Shown here in pieces: positions 12,250 through 24,154 of a stretch of 64,000 bases of DNA (position 1 is the stretch's first letter; every line of letters starts with the position of its first letter). Origin of the DNA: Siphonodentalium dalli (lineage: Eukaryota; Mollusca; Scaphopoda; Gadilida; Siphonodentaliidae); NCBI GenBank assembly GCA_032622095.1, contig CP136061.1, positions 256,381,582-256,445,581 of the forward strand, written 5' to 3'. Made by a program: the position numbers and the translations under genes. The notes under the pieces are model-generated. The model had not been told where the DNA came from. It worked only from the letters and a program-made list of their open reading frames with translations, and did no database searches.

Positions 12250-14433
12250 GATTCATGTCCGGAAATGCTTCTATCGATTAATATTAATTTTATTTCGAAT
12301 ATTTTCTGGTCTAAAAAGGTGTGTTTGTTCAGCTAACGAACAATAGTGGTTACTCATATATATAATTTGGCACGATTATCACCAATGAGCTTCACGCGGA
12401 GTGGTAAATAGCTTCCACAAAGGAGCTTTGTTCTACATGATGCCGCTCCAGGGTGAGAACAAGACACCTTTGAGCCTTAGTATTTATACACGCTCAAATT
12501 GCGATAGAGATTTTACTAAATGAGCGCGACTGCATTTACCACCCCCTCTGGAAATGAAGGGAAAGGTGATATGCTTTCACAAACACGCGCGCACAATGGG
12601 GTCGCGCTGACACAAATGAACCTTGCGCGGATTGGGAAACGCATCACACAACAGAGCTTAGTTGTTTAAGTGAAGCGAAAATGTGAAGCATTGTTGCTAA
12701 TCCGCGTGTTGCGTTACCCATCAAATGTGTAATGATGTCACCACACCGCGCAAATCTCATTAGTGACAACATGACCATTCAGCGCTCACATTGCTTATTC
12801 TTCCAAATTAGTGGTGTAATGGGTATATATTGACAAACAAACTATATATGTATGTATAAAAACAACATTTTATATTTAAATGAATGCAACAAAAACTAAA
12901 TATATACAAATAACAATAACAAACAGTCTTATTTATTTATTGCTGCCTTCTCCATGTTCCCGATGGCAAGGAAAACCGCTGCGTGCACTATCAAGTTTTC
13001 CGGTGCCATATATACGTCAGTTGAGTTTGTATTCGGCGGAGCCCACTGTTAGCCTGTTCTACTACTTGGCTGTTTGTGTCTCTTATTATAGTGTAACTTT
13101 TATACGTCTGCATATAGATCGAGTGCCCAATTAAGAGCATAGCCAAGTGATTATCACTGCTAATGGTTCCGTGGTATATATTTTACTGGAGGCTATGAGG
13201 TAAACATCAGTTCGCTGTCTTATTATATTCTGAAATTATGTCTCTGCGTAAACGTGAAATCGACAGACTGCTAGCCCGAATATACGAAGGGACCGACAAG
13301 TTGCTATAACAGCGGGTTATCCAGCAGCATTTGTGTACATGACTAAGGATGGTATGTTGAAGGTGCACGGCCATTCTTCAATTACCAGAGTTAATTTCGA
13401 AAACAGGGTCCAGATTATGGAATGTCCAGCCACAGCTACGTCAACACAGTGAACACACAGTCACCCGGTGACGTCTCAGAAACATTCGCTGTCCGACCAA
13501 CGTCGACTCCAAAGAATACGTCGACTGCTGATTTCGATATAGAATTGTCTAGTTGTGTAGAACAGTTAGAGGAACTGAAAGTGAGCGTTTTAGAACACGA
13601 CGTTGTGCGAAAAGAACACCGATTCAAATAAAAAAGAAAAAAGGGACAACGGCGTCCGCGTGTTGTGTTTTCCCCAAACCAATAAGACAATAATTATTGT
13701 GACATTTATTGTGTACAATGTATGATGTCTTAATGTTTAAATAGTTAATTGAAATAAATTTGTATTTCTTTGAATTCTTATTATGCATTTATTATAAGAC
13801 CCCTTTTCGGACAGTAATTTCAAACGGCGCGTGTCACCTGTGGCAATATGAGCGTTTACGTATGGGCGTATTTTGCCGTGACAGACTCCATTGTGTCATG
13901 CAATTCCCACCCTGGGCGCTCTGGGGCTCTGACGTGTCAACTGTCGACCAATCCGCGTAAAGCTCTGTTGTGTCAGCCTGTCATTTATGAGCGCCATGAA
14001 TAACTAAGAGCTCCTTGGTGCAAGCCGTTAGCCAATCCGCGTGAAGCTCTTATGTGATTATCTCACCAAATTACATACCTCGGTTACTGTTAACAGAGAC
14101 CAGAAATTATATTGTGCAATTTTGTCACAAATAAACGTTAATTATACTCATTATCGCTTATATATGTGGAACAAAACAATACAAACAACAAATCTGTGAC
14201 ATTTGACATTCGTTGCGTAGTCGTAGGAACAGCCCAGTGCTCTATATCGCAATACGGTCTCATCCGAATGGTCGGTTCTAAAAATAGTAACATAAACGGG
14301 CCCGATTTAATATTCGAAATAAAATCAATATTAATTGATAAAAGCTTTTCCGGACATAGGTCTTCAGTTCATATATATTATTTTATACCCACGCAACTAT
14401 TTAAAATTTGTTATTTAAAGAGATAATCCATCT
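12250..14433 (+). mobile_element. TTAA MITE split by a TIR element
   Basis: The left part (12250-12354) and right part (14082-14433) join into one MITE when the insertion at 12355-14081 is removed. The right end is AGAGATAATCCATCT followed by TTAA (14434-14437). The extreme left end is missing. The right part continues straight into BEL/Pao gag sequence. Confidence 0.85.
12355..14081. mobile_element. 1.7-kb TIR element of unknown class
   Basis: It is flanked by the 7-bp repeat GGTTACT (12348-12354 and 14082-14088), which is single in intact MITE copies. The ends form imperfect terminal inverted repeats of about 53 bp sharing TAATTTGG, then GATAATCA-like sequence and GAGCTTCACGCGGA. More TCCGCGTGAAGC- or GCGCGGATTGG-like motifs lie inside both ends. 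Short ORFs are present (12880-13134, 13422-13631, and a frame from 13236 starting MSLRKREIDRLLARIYEGTD). None matches a transposase I know. It is probably non-autonomous. Confidence 0.8.
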
Positions 14434-14439
14434 TTAAAA

Positions 14440-15240
14440 AGAAAGCTAGCAGAACTCGAAGAGATCGATAAAAAGATAATTTCCCTGTCTTACGAGAAGG
14501 ACGATAATTTCGAAGATACTATCATTGAAGCGGATGAGTTTCTTTACGGATTGAATAAAGGCATAAATGAAGGACATATGATCGCGCTGAATGCTCTCTT
14601 GCTGGATAAAAAAGACAAAGTCGAGTCAATTGAACACAAAACACCTCCCCGATCACAAAATGTTATCCTTCCAAGGACTGATCTACCAATGTTTGCTGGT
14701 GACATAATGCAATGGCAAACATTTTGGGAACTCTTTGATTCCTCTGTAAATTCCTGCACACAATTGAGAGATACCGATAAGTTCACCTACCTCAAGAATT
14801 CCCTGGTGGGAGACGCAAAATCGTGAATATATGGACTACATCTGCTAATTACAACAAAGCACTGGAGCTCCTGAAAGCTCGATTTGGGAAAACTCATCGA
14901 ATCATAGACTCTCACATGAAACATCTGGCAGATCTATCTCGAGTCACATGGAACCTTCTCTCCATTCAGACATTTTCTGACTACCTGGAGTCGTCCATTC
15001 GTGCGCTTCAATCTCTTGACAAGCCCGAAGAATCTTATGAGACAATGCTTCTATCCATTCTTTGGGATAAGCTTCCTTTCCAGCTAAAAAGCAATATGGC
15101 GAGAACTCATGGTAATACGGAATGGAAGCTAAACGAATATTAGAAACTTCTTCAAGCTGAAATAGCTGTTCTGGAATCATGTCAACCAGATAAAGAACAT
15201 AACACAACATCAACTACCAGTAGCGAAGAGATTTTAGGTA
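14440..15240 (+). pseudogene. BEL/Pao gag, copy 1
   Basis: The frame from about 14440 gives a gag of the BEL/Pao type: LPRTDLPMFAGDIMQWQTFWELFDSSVN, with DKFTYLKNSLVGDA, and after a stop (14824-14826) and frame change, LELLKARFGKTHRIIDSHMK and WDKLPFQLKSNMAR (to 15140). A second stop lies at 15141-15143. The family's gag forms the virus-like particle. The element starts directly after the MITE end with no 5' LTR visible. The second copy (51114-51770) reads the same region more continuously. Confidence 0.88.
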
Positions 15241-15288
15241 CGGTCACATCCCTCATCATCCCAACCACTGGGAACCGACCGAGAGTGT

Positions 15289-16350
15289 GTGTGTGTGTTT
15301 TGCTCAGGAAAACATTTTCCATCGGACTGCACTTCATTGAAAGACGTGGATTCCAGACTTAATTACATACGAAATCACGATTTGTGTTTCAATTGCTTGG
15401 GTAGACATAGGGTTAATGTTTGCAGGTCGCTGAAACGTTGTTTAGTCTGTAAAGCGAAGCACCATACAAGTATCCATCGGACCAGTAAACCGGAAACAGT
15501 TACTACCGAAGTGAGAATGTCGGCACCAAATCCAGACACAACTGTTGCCACAGCTGCAGCATCATCACCCGCCAATGTGTATCTAAAAACGGCGGTGGCA
15601 GACGTTTACGATAGGGAGTGCTACAATCATACAGTGGCACACTTACTATTCGACGATGGGTCGCAGAGATCCTTTATTTCGGCTAAATTTGCCAATGAAC
15701 TTGGAATACACCCTGAGAAAACGGAGAATCTCACAATATCAAGCTTTGGATCAGAGACACAAACCTGTCTCGAACTTGATGAAGTTACCATCCATATAGC
15801 GAGCGATACGTCCATCGCCGTCAAAGCCCTGATTGTCCCTACAATTACAAAGGCACTCACTGTAGCTGTTAGACATCGTCGTGACTTACCTGAACTGTCT
15901 GGCCTTAAACTAGCACACCCACTCAATTATAGTTGTGAGGCGTTCGATGTTTCTGTACTTATAGGGAGTGACTTTTACTACTCGTTTGTTGAAGACCACC
16001 ATATCAAGACAGGAAATGGACCAATAGCTGTCAAATCGAAGTTAGGTCATTTACTCCGTGGACCGTCACTTACAACCCAAGCAACTCTGACGACAACGTC
16101 ATTGAACGTCCTCACGCAACCGGACAACTTGGATTTGAAACGATGCTGGGAACTCGAAACAATAGATATCGGAGCTGATGAGACGAATCCACAATCAAGT
16201 TTCATGGATGAGTATGGCGTATCTACTAATATCGAAAAAGCCTTCTGGAACATCCCACGAGACCCTCTTCTGTTGAATAACATCAGCACCGGGAAGGAAT
16301 TTTCGCAACAAATCAATGATACGGATGGATCACTCCATCTCACTTCCTGA
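15289..16350 (+). CDS. BEL/Pao zinc-knuckle and protease segment, copy 1
   Basis: This open frame of 353 codons begins inside a GT repeat where the frame shifts from gag. It holds Cys/His knuckles (CVFCSGKHFPSDC, CFNCLGRHRVNVC, CLVCKAKHHTSIH) and then a retropepsin with LLFDDGSQRSFIS (active site DDGS) and LIGSDFYYSFV. BEL/Pao protease cuts the polyprotein. The frame ends shortly after IDIGADE. What follows is integrase C-terminal sequence, so reverse transcriptase, RNase H and the integrase core have been deleted. Confidence 0.85.
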   Translation: MCVFCSGKHFPSDCTSLKDVDSRLNYIRNHDLCFNCLGRHRVNVCRSLKRCLVCKAKHHTSIHRTSKPETVTTEVRMSAPNPDTTVATAAASSPANVYLKTAVADVYDRECYNHTVAHLLFDDGSQRSFISAKFANELGIHPEKTENLTISSFGSETQTCLELDEVTIHIASDTSIAVKALIVPTITKALTVAVRHRRDLPELSGLKLAHPLNYSCEAFDVSVLIGSDFYYSFVEDHHIKTGNGPIAVKSKLGHLLRGPSLTTQATLTTTSLNVLTQPDNLDLKRCWELETIDIGADETNPQSSFMDEYGVSTNIEKAFWNIPRDPLLLNNISTGKEFSQQINDTDGSLHLTS

Positions 16351-16716
16351 ATGGTCGACTTGCAACATTACATCATCCAGACGTATGCGATGACGAACTG
16401 ACTTATCCAAATTTTAACATCAATTCCACCGAGTTAAAAAGACGTGGACGAAAACGCGCAGCGTTATTACAGTCCTTCAAACACCGCTGGGCTCATGAGT
16501 ATCTGCTAAATCTAAGAGAGTTTCACCGTTTTACTGGCGACAATCGAGAATGCATTAAACATGGTTCAGTTTTACAGATAGATCAACAGGTCAAAACCAA
16601 GTTATACCCACCCGTGCAAATCGCAGTTGAAAAGGAGCAACGACCAACGCGAGCCGCATCCGAGCGCGCGAATGAACGAATACGAACGATATTTTTCAAC
16701 ATTGTGGCGGGGAGTA
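16343..16716 (+). pseudogene. BEL/Pao integrase C-terminus, copy 1
   Basis: Just after the protease frame, another frame reads PDVCDDELTYPNFN, ELKRRGRKRAALLQSFKHRWAHEYLLNLREFHR and, after a second deletion near 16580, KLYPPVQIAVE and NERIRTIFFNIVAGSMLGR. This is the tail of BEL/Pao Pol, ending just upstream of the LTR. The copy is therefore an internally deleted gag-protease plus integrase-tail derivative. Confidence 0.8.
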
Positions 16717-16860
16717 TGTTGGGACGGTTTACCCTAAGACGCACTACTCACGCATCGTTTAGTGTATGACTGTTATATATGGGACCATGTTTGTATGCTA
16801 GATATAATAGTTCGTTCTTCAGCTTAGCCACGTGTTCTTTCAATTTCTACATCTCTCCAA
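16717..16860 (+). repeat. Start of BEL/Pao 3' LTR
   Basis: A purine-rich tract GGCGGGGAGTA directly precedes TGTTGGGACGG at 16717, the arrangement expected at a polypurine tract and LTR start. The right end of the LTR cannot be fixed because no second LTR is in the window. Confidence 0.55.
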
Positions 16861-17867
16861 TTCCCCAATACAACCCGTTCGCGCTTGATGGAACACCTAC
16901 TCAATCCTTCGTACCTGAAGAGAATGTAAATCGGTACATAGAACGAATGGCGGGTCAAGGGACATATGGAGACCATATCACTTTAGTGGTTGAAATGTTC
17001 AATGTGAATTGTGTTGTACTGTCAAGTCGCGGACTTGAACACACGACGATCTTATCTCCCAGTGGAGTTTTTGATAGAGGAATTATGTTGAGAGAATCAG
17101 CGAAATCTATACCCAAAGTAAGAGAAAGAGTAATAGTACACACGGAGAAGGTAAGTGGGGGGGGGGGGGCGCATAGTGACGATGAATCAGCGATCATTAG
17201 ACCTGGCAGGGTAAGGAAAATAACAATGGTACCTGGGAAGAAGGGCAGTAGAGTGGTGACTAATAAAGATGAAATTTTTACTGATTTAGCAATCGCAAGC
17301 AAATCGGCAATAGTACAAGGGGAGAATGCAAGTGCGGTGGCGCGTAATGAATACGCAATATCAGAATCAGCAAAACAAGTTGAACCTGACAGAGTAAGCG
17401 AAAGAGATATAGTACATGTGTAACATGGACGTGCAGTGGCGCGTAATGGAGATGAGATGTACACGTATGTTCTCATATTGCCTCCTGAGATACATGAACT
17501 AGTACTCGAGTATATTCTACTAAGTGATGTAAGCCATGCAGGCAGATTGAGCCTGGTGTGCAGTATGAACAATGACATCGTTGCTCGTTTCTTGAGCAAT
17601 CACAGTCATCTTAAGGAAATGTTCAAATGGACTTTGCATGTGGGTCCGAGTTTGGTGTCTGATTTGAAACTAAACGATGAGAAGAACACCATCTACATGT
17701 ATGTTGCGGGTATCATGAGGAAAGCGGGCAAGTCAAGTGGACTGGTATTGACACTCAAGTCATACATATCTTCAAGGAGGAGATGGTGGTGTGCATACCT
17801 CAAACTTGCTCGCGTGCAAAGCAGAGGACCAGGGTGGTTCCTAATTGTTGAACTAAACTGGAAGTAA
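16860..17867 (+). pseudogene. OTU-like and F-box-like gene with in-frame stop
   Basis: One reading frame runs through 16779-17867 with a single TAA at 17421-17423. The first part has MAGQGTYGDHITLVVEMFNV and ILSPSG, like the C-terminal half of OTU cysteine proteases (deubiquitinases); the Cys-containing N-terminal half is not visible and may lie in an upstream exon. The linker is charged (about 17090-17420). The last part starts LPPEIHELVLEYILLSDVSHAGRLSLVC, resembling an F-box, the Skp1-binding motif of ubiquitin ligases. A GVAVARN-like phrase is repeated on both sides of the stop. I infer a 3' exon of a host gene or a recent pseudogene. Possible poly(A) signals AATAAA lie at about 18980 and 19015. 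Confidence 0.55.
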
Positions 17868-19440
17868 CTGATAGCCAGACAGGCAAGGTATACTCTTCAT
17901 CTTACTGGCAACGCAAGAATGTCTCAATCTCCGTTTCTATCTTCGTTGGTTCAGGAGAAGCACTCGTTCAATTGATCATTTATTTCGTTATATATGTTTA
18001 TTTAGGTCCATTTCCAGCATTGCTCAAGTTGAGTTTTGCAACAGTGTTGAGCTTTCAATATTTTATGCAAACATATCGTATTGTTTACAAGAAAAAGAAA
18101 ACATGGTAACATATTAAGAACATATCGAGTATTTTAAAAGTACATTAAATTAGAACCACGTTTTTTGAAAACCAATATAGACCAACTCTCGTATGAGACA
18201 TTAGCACAAATAATTTAGAAATTGTAAGAGGCAGATACTTTGGATTAATATATGTAAACTGTGTAAGACATCATTTATATAGAACAAGGACGTGGCTTGA
18301 GGAACGTTTCTGGGCGAACAATATATATTGGCTTCAGTAAACGTGAATCAGTGGACGAATTTGCATAGCTGGTGGTTTAGAGATCTGGTATATTACTAAA
18401 ATTATAAGACTTTCTTTATAAACTACACACTTCAAGATTAAAACTAATTGGGGAAATATAAGTGCATGCAATATTTCGGATCAGTGATCATTAACAATAC
18501 AGACTACCAACTAGAATATGTACCTATATATATTGTGTTTTGATATGTGTGTTTTGTTGTGTTCTGTGATATCTCAAAATAATTCATCATTGTTTTTATG
18601 TTAAATTATCAGTCCGTGACACACCTCAACATTCCCTGACTATAGTACACCACTTAGTCTGACCCCAATTGATAGGTGCAACATAGCAATAGTAAATATG
18701 TATACCATCATATATTGTCTTCATGATAGAATATTGATTTCATTTTTTTACCATAATAAACAAAACAGATTCAGATAGCAGAATTGTTGATGTGTATGAG
18801 AGGTGATAAGGGATCAAGCTATACAATATTATACATAACTATTTAAGAACTATAGCGTCTAAGGGGAGGTTGAGGTTAAATTTGAGTAATTATTATTTAA
18901 CTACATTAACAACATCGTTCCATTCATTCTTAATTGTGTTATGCGTTTCATTTTGTATTGCTGTGCCTGACAATTGACAATAAAATAATTAATTGTATTC
19001 GTATATTGTGTTGAATAAATTTTGAAAGAAGACTGAACCTTTTGGCATCAAGAACATTGAGATTTGAAAGTTTAACATTCCCTGTATAGCGACATAATGC
19101 CATCGAATCCGTTATTTTATATACTCAATCATCAGAGTGTATGTGAACCCAACGGTTTCCACACAACACATTACTGGCTTCCGTGTTTTATAGCTGGCCA
19201 CGTTTGACGTAGTTATAATACTTCCGTTATGTGACATAATTTTAATGATTGAAAATTGTTGTTAATGTCGCCTTCCAGAGACGAATCTAATAAACCAAAC
19301 ATTTTCTGCTGTCCCTAACGCGTCGGGTCACCTAATTTCCAGGGTACGAATGCAATTAAAAGTGAGGCCAATAATAAATATACCAACTATTTTCCGTTGG
19401 AACTAATACATCACCTAATTTCGAGAAACTATATATGTCG
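17868..19440. other. AT-rich non-coding stretch, possible 3' UTR
   Basis: No ORF of interest. It contains AATAAA hexamers near 18980 and 19015, which would suit the 3' UTR of the gene ending at 17867. No repeat family of this window is recognised in it. Confidence 0.5.
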
Positions 19441-20887
19441 TCATGTTACTAGACAGACAAAACGTCTTCAGTCTTGTCTGACTCAATGTAACATCGAACT
19501 TCTTCTGACAACGGTCGCACTTGTGAGGGCATTCAATAGTGTGGGTTGTCAGGCTGACTGAGAACAATCTTATATACTCGTATGATTGATCACCTATGTG
19601 TGTTCATATGCTTAGGCAGGGAAACGGACTCACTAAATGCCGTTCGGTACACGTCCCACTTATATGGGCGATTGACTCTATAAATTATCTTGTGCTGTTA
19701 TGACTGAAGGCTATTCGAACCACGTCACATGCATATGGTCGATTATCGGTATGGATTATTTTGTCACGGAACCGGAGTCACTAAGTGCCTTTTGGTACAC
19801 GTCACACGCGTATGGGCGATTGACTGTGGTTTCTCTTGTGTTTTATGACTGAAGGATATTCGAACCACGTCACATGCATATGGTCGATTACCGGTGTGGA
19901 TTCTTTTGTCACGGAACCCGACTCACTAAGTGCCTTTTGGTACACGTCACACGCGTATGGGCGATTGGCTGTGATTTATCTTGTGTTGGTATGACTGAAA
20001 GCTATTCAAACCACGTCACACTCGTATGGTCGATTAACGGTGTGGATTATTTTGTCACGGAACTGGACTCACTAAATATATTCTGTCACAAGTCACACTC
20101 GTATGGGCGATGACCACTATGGATTATCGGGTTGACTTTGTCATGAAAATCGTTCAGCGCCCGTCAAAATCTATTGAGTCAGTTTACTTCAAAAGCTGTA
20201 ATTTTGTTATTACAAAAGTGGAGACCTAGTTTTTTTTACTACAAAAGCTGGCGTTTTTTACTTCAAAAGCGGAGACCTCACTTTACTACAAAAGCTGGCG
20301 ATTTTATTACAAAAGTGGTGAGTTACTTCAAAAGCTGGCGTCTTTTACTTCAAAAGTGGAGACCTACTTCAAAAGTGGTCAGTTACGGTGATGGGGTCAT
20401 TGTCACCAGGCATCGATCACATTCGTAGCCAGCTTTTTAAATCGATCACAAATGTAGCCAGCTTTTCTATGGTGATCACATTTGTAGCCAGCTTTTCATA
20501 TTCATGCGAGCCTCAATGAACAAGATTAGGTTAAGCTCATTGTTCTGAGTTGATGGATGAGAAACAACTTGAATTTTAATTTGATATTAGTTCATCTTAT
20601 AATCTAACGTTTCTTATCAGTGTCGTTAGAATGCTCGAATTATGTTCCAATATAAGTTGATAAACGAAGTCAGTTTTGGAGAATGACGTCCACATTTTAG
20701 TCACGATTGCGATGACGTCATATTTCACGTCATATAAAGCATGCAATTAGAAAAGCTGGCTACGAATGTGATCGCCGATGAAAAGCTGGCTACATTTGTG
20801 ATCGATTTAAAAAGCTGGCTACGAATGTGACCGGAGACTTGTGACAATGACCCCATCGGCGTCAGTTACTTCAAAAGCTGGCGTAAC
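19441..20887 (-). mobile_element. Fold-back element half with zinc-finger cargo
   Basis: The right end (TTACTTCAAAAGCTGGCG then TAACA, to about 20887) is the reverse complement of the left end of the element at 47596-48597. Inside are an array of TTACTTCAAAAGCTGGCG-type units (20165-20386) and, at 19560-20165, minus-strand finger remnants such as NRPYACDVYQKALSESGSVTK in tandem units of about 168 bp. A better finger, PHKCDRCQKKF, lies near 19520. The second Cys is Tyr in several units. The left half of the element is missing and no left target duplication is found. The insertion sits in a MITE relic upstream of zinc-finger locus 2. Confidence 0.65.
20387..20860. mobile_element. 474-bp MITE with 9-bp target duplication (Mutator-like)
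   Basis: It is flanked by GTCAGTTAC (20378-20386 and 20861-20869). The ends are inverted repeats sharing GATGGGGTCATTGTCAC. Next to each end are inverted GATCACAWWTGTAGCCAGC/TTTT units (three per side). A 9-bp duplication fits Mutator-type transposition (family knowledge). A near-empty site, GTGGTCATTACTTCAAAAG, is at about 48575. Confidence 0.85.
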
Positions 20888-21526
20888 ACATGGGTCTTCA
20901 AGTCATATTTATTATTTTATACACATGAAACTATTGCAAAATTGTTATATGGAGAGATAACCCATCTTCAATGTAAAGGTTCTTCGATAATTGTAATGAA
21001 TTTGGAGTTAACGAATTTAGACTTAGCAATTCTGATCCAGTATTTGACCATGTTATATAACGCATCAACTTCAAGAAATAAAAGAATAATTGGAAAAAGA
21101 AACTATGTATTGTGACATTGTTCTAGTTCATACACCGCTGTTTAAGACCACTTTTTAAAACTCCTGTTTCGGGATAGGAACATTTATATTTTCTTTGGTG
21201 CGTGTGATCCGAAAGTTTCTTATCTGTATCAATCCTCTTTTCGAAAAAAATATCTCCTTGCATGAGAGTTTCTGCTAGATTTAGACCAGTTAAGGCCAGC
21301 ATTGGCTTCTGCATGGTGCCACTACATATAGGCTACATTAAAAACAACGGAGACTGGAGATGATAAATACACACCGGAGAATATATCGCACACTTTGTAG
21401 CGTGGATTCGTTAAGCAGTTTGCACAATGAGACAAAGCAAACGGGTGTTCATTCATATCAGTGCGATATATACTGGAAATCATGCAGCACATCTACAAAT
21501 TTGCTGTCACATAAAAAATAATCCAC
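20888..21526. other. Duplicated 5' flank and broken leader of zinc-finger locus 2
   Basis: The sequence matches the 5' flank of locus 1 (about 4019-4355). It also contains the leader region (21340-21520) that is open in locus 3. Here the start codon position reads ACG, a TAG follows (near 21396), and an A-run change before 21527 shifts the frame. The leader is therefore not translatable in this copy. Confidence 0.7.
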
Positions 21527-23720
21527 ATGGGAGATCGATCCTTTCAATGTGATGTGTGCGATAAACCATTTACTGAGTCTAGTACCATGACGAACCATAA
21601 GAGGATCCACACTGGGGATCGCCTGTATCAATGTGATATGTGCGATAAATCATTTACTCGGTCGAGTACCATGACGAACCATAAGAGGATCCACACTGGG
21701 GATCGCCTGTATCAATGTGATGTGTGCCAGAAATCATTTACTGAGTCTAGTACCATGACGAACACTGGGGATCGCCTGTATCAATGTGATGTGTGCGATA
21801 AATCATTTACTGAGTCTAGTACCATGACGAACCATAAGATGATCCACACTGGGGATCGCCAGTATCAATGTGATGTGTGCGATAAATCATTTACTGAGTC
21901 TAGTACCATGACGAACCATAAGAGGATCCACACTGGGGATCGCCAGTATCAATGTGATGTGTGCGATAAATCATTTACTGAGTCTAGTACCATGACGAAC
22001 CATAAGAGGATCCACACCGGGGATCGTCCGTATCAATGTGATGTGTGCGATAAATCATTTACTCGGTCGAGTAACCTGACGAGGCATAAGATGGTCCACA
22101 CCGGGGATCGCCCGTATCAATGTGATGTGTGCGATAAATCATTTACTCGGTCTAGTAGCCTGACTATACACAAGCGGATACACACGGGAGATCGCCCGTA
22201 TCAATGTGATGTTTGCGATAAATCATTTACTGAGTCGAGTAGCCTGACAAAACATAAGAGAATCCACACCGGGGATCGTCCGTTTCAATGTGATGTTTGC
22301 GATAAATCATTTACTCAGTCGAGTAGCCTGACAAAACATAAGATGATCCAAACCGGGGATCGTCCGTTTCAATGTGATGTGTGCGAAAAATCATTTACTC
22401 GCTCGAGTAACCTGACGAGGCATAAGATGGTCCACACCGGGGATCGCCCGTATCAATGTGATGTGTGCGATAAATCATTTACCCGGTCTTGTAGCCTGAC
22501 TATACACAAGCGGATACACACGGGAGATCGCCCGTATCAATGTGATGTTTGCGATAAATCATTTGCTTGGTCGAGTAGCCTGACAATACACATGCGGATA
22601 CACACGGGAGATCGCCCGTGTCAATGTGATATGTGCGAGGAATCATTTACTCACGTGAATAGCGTGACTACACACAAGCGGATACACACCGGAGATCGTC
22701 CGTATCAATGTGATATGTGCCAGAAATCATTTACTTACCTGAATGGCCTGACTACACACAAGCGTATACACACGGGAGATCGCCCGTATCAATGTGATGT
22801 GTGCCAGAAATCATTTACTCAGTTGAGTGACCTGACGAAACATAAGAGAATCCACACCGGGGATCGTCCGTTTCAGTGTGATGTTTGCGATAAATCATTT
22901 ACTGAGTCGAATAGCCTGACGAGACATAAGCGGATACACACGGGAGATCGCCCGTATCAATGTGATATGTGTGATAAATCATTTACTCACGTGAATAGCC
23001 TGACTACACACAAGCGAATACACACCTGAGATCGCCCGTATCAATGTGATGTGTGCCAGAAATCATTTACTCACTTGGGTGACCTGACGAAACATAAGAG
23101 AATCCACACCGGGGATCGTCCGTTTCAATGTGATGTTTGCGATAAATCATTTACTCAGTCGAGTAGCCTGACAAAACATAAGATGATCCACACCGGGGAT
23201 CGTCCGTTTCAATGTGATGTGTGCGAAAAATCATTTACTCGCTCGAGTAACCTGGCGAGGCATAAGATGGTCCACACCGGGGATCGTCCGTTTCAATGTG
23301 ATGTGTGCGAGAAATCATTTACTGAGTCGAGCCGCCTGACAAAACATAAGATGGTCCACATTGGGAATCGCCCGTATCAATGTGATATTTGCGATAAATC
23401 ACTTAATGAGTCTCGTAACCTGACGAAACATAAGAGGGTCCACACCGGGGATCGTCCGTATCAATGTGATTTATGCGAGAAATCATTTTCACAATTGGGT
23501 AGTCTGACTAGACACAAGAGAATCCACACTGGGGCTCGCCCGCATCAATGTGATTTATGCAAGAAATCATTTTCTCAATTGGGTAGTCTGACTAAACACA
23601 AGATGATACACACTGGGGATCGGCCATATCGATGTGATGTGTGCGAGGAATCATTTACTCAGTCGAGTTAGCTGACTACGCATAACAAGATCCACACGGG
23701 GGGTGTCGCTCGTATCAATG
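21527..23720 (+). pseudogene. C2H2 zinc-finger array gene, locus 2
   Basis: The first ORF (ATG 21527 to TGA 23027-23029) has 18 fingers of the CDVCDKSFTxSSxLTxHKRIH type joined by TGDRP. One finger (about 21720-21770) lacks its HKRIH end through a 15-bp in-frame deletion, and one ends in Gln instead of His (HKMIQ). The stop is GGA to TGA in a linker. The same frame then continues at 23051-23671 with seven more fingers and a partial one. Fingers 9-11 resemble the block after the stop, so blocks have been copied within the array. The upstream leader is broken. No effector domain is visible. It might still make an 18-finger protein from the internal ATG. Confidence 0.8.
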
Positions 23721-23925
23721 TGATATGTGCGATAAATGGTTATAACATCAGAGTGGCCTGATGTTACATACCCGTAAGATAACTCATACAGGCGTTTGAC
23801 TGTATTTTGAGGGTTCACTCTGTGCCGAGCAATCTTTTGGCAAATTTTTTGGCCAATTCTGTTTTTTTTGGCACGTTGGCCAAAAGTTAGGCCTAATGCA
23901 AATCTGTTTTTTATTTTTTTTTAAA

Positions 23926-24154
23926 ATGGACAAAGTGAACCCTGGTGACAACTAACGAAAATCCACACACGATTAACCAACATGGAATATCACACATGTA
24001 CATGTATGCACGCACTACGGTGTGTGGTCTGCTGCAGTCTATATGCGACTCTCTGTGGGTTAATACGAGCATCCACAACGGACATCGCCCGTATCCATGC
24101 GATATGTGCGGGAAATCATTTATTAGTATGAGTCAATTGACGAGAAGAAGATAA
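23926..24154 (+). pseudogene. Frameshifted copy of the short 3' zinc-finger ORF
   Basis: It starts MDKVNPGDN like 6500-6721, but an extra base (AACTAACG for AACTACG) gives a TAA after ten codons. The rest (HNGHRPYPCDMCGKSFISMSQLTRRR) is open in the other frame, so this copy is broken while those after loci 1 and 3 are open. Confidence 0.6.

Noticed and set aside
16955-17599. A 214-codon minus-strand ORF
   Set aside because: It is the antisense shadow of the OTU/F-box frame and has no recognisable domain.
20165-20386. A CRISPR-like look of repeated TTACTTCAAAAGCTGGCG
   Set aside because: Spacers are short and variable in length, units vary, and the context is eukaryotic; it is an arm of a fold-back element.
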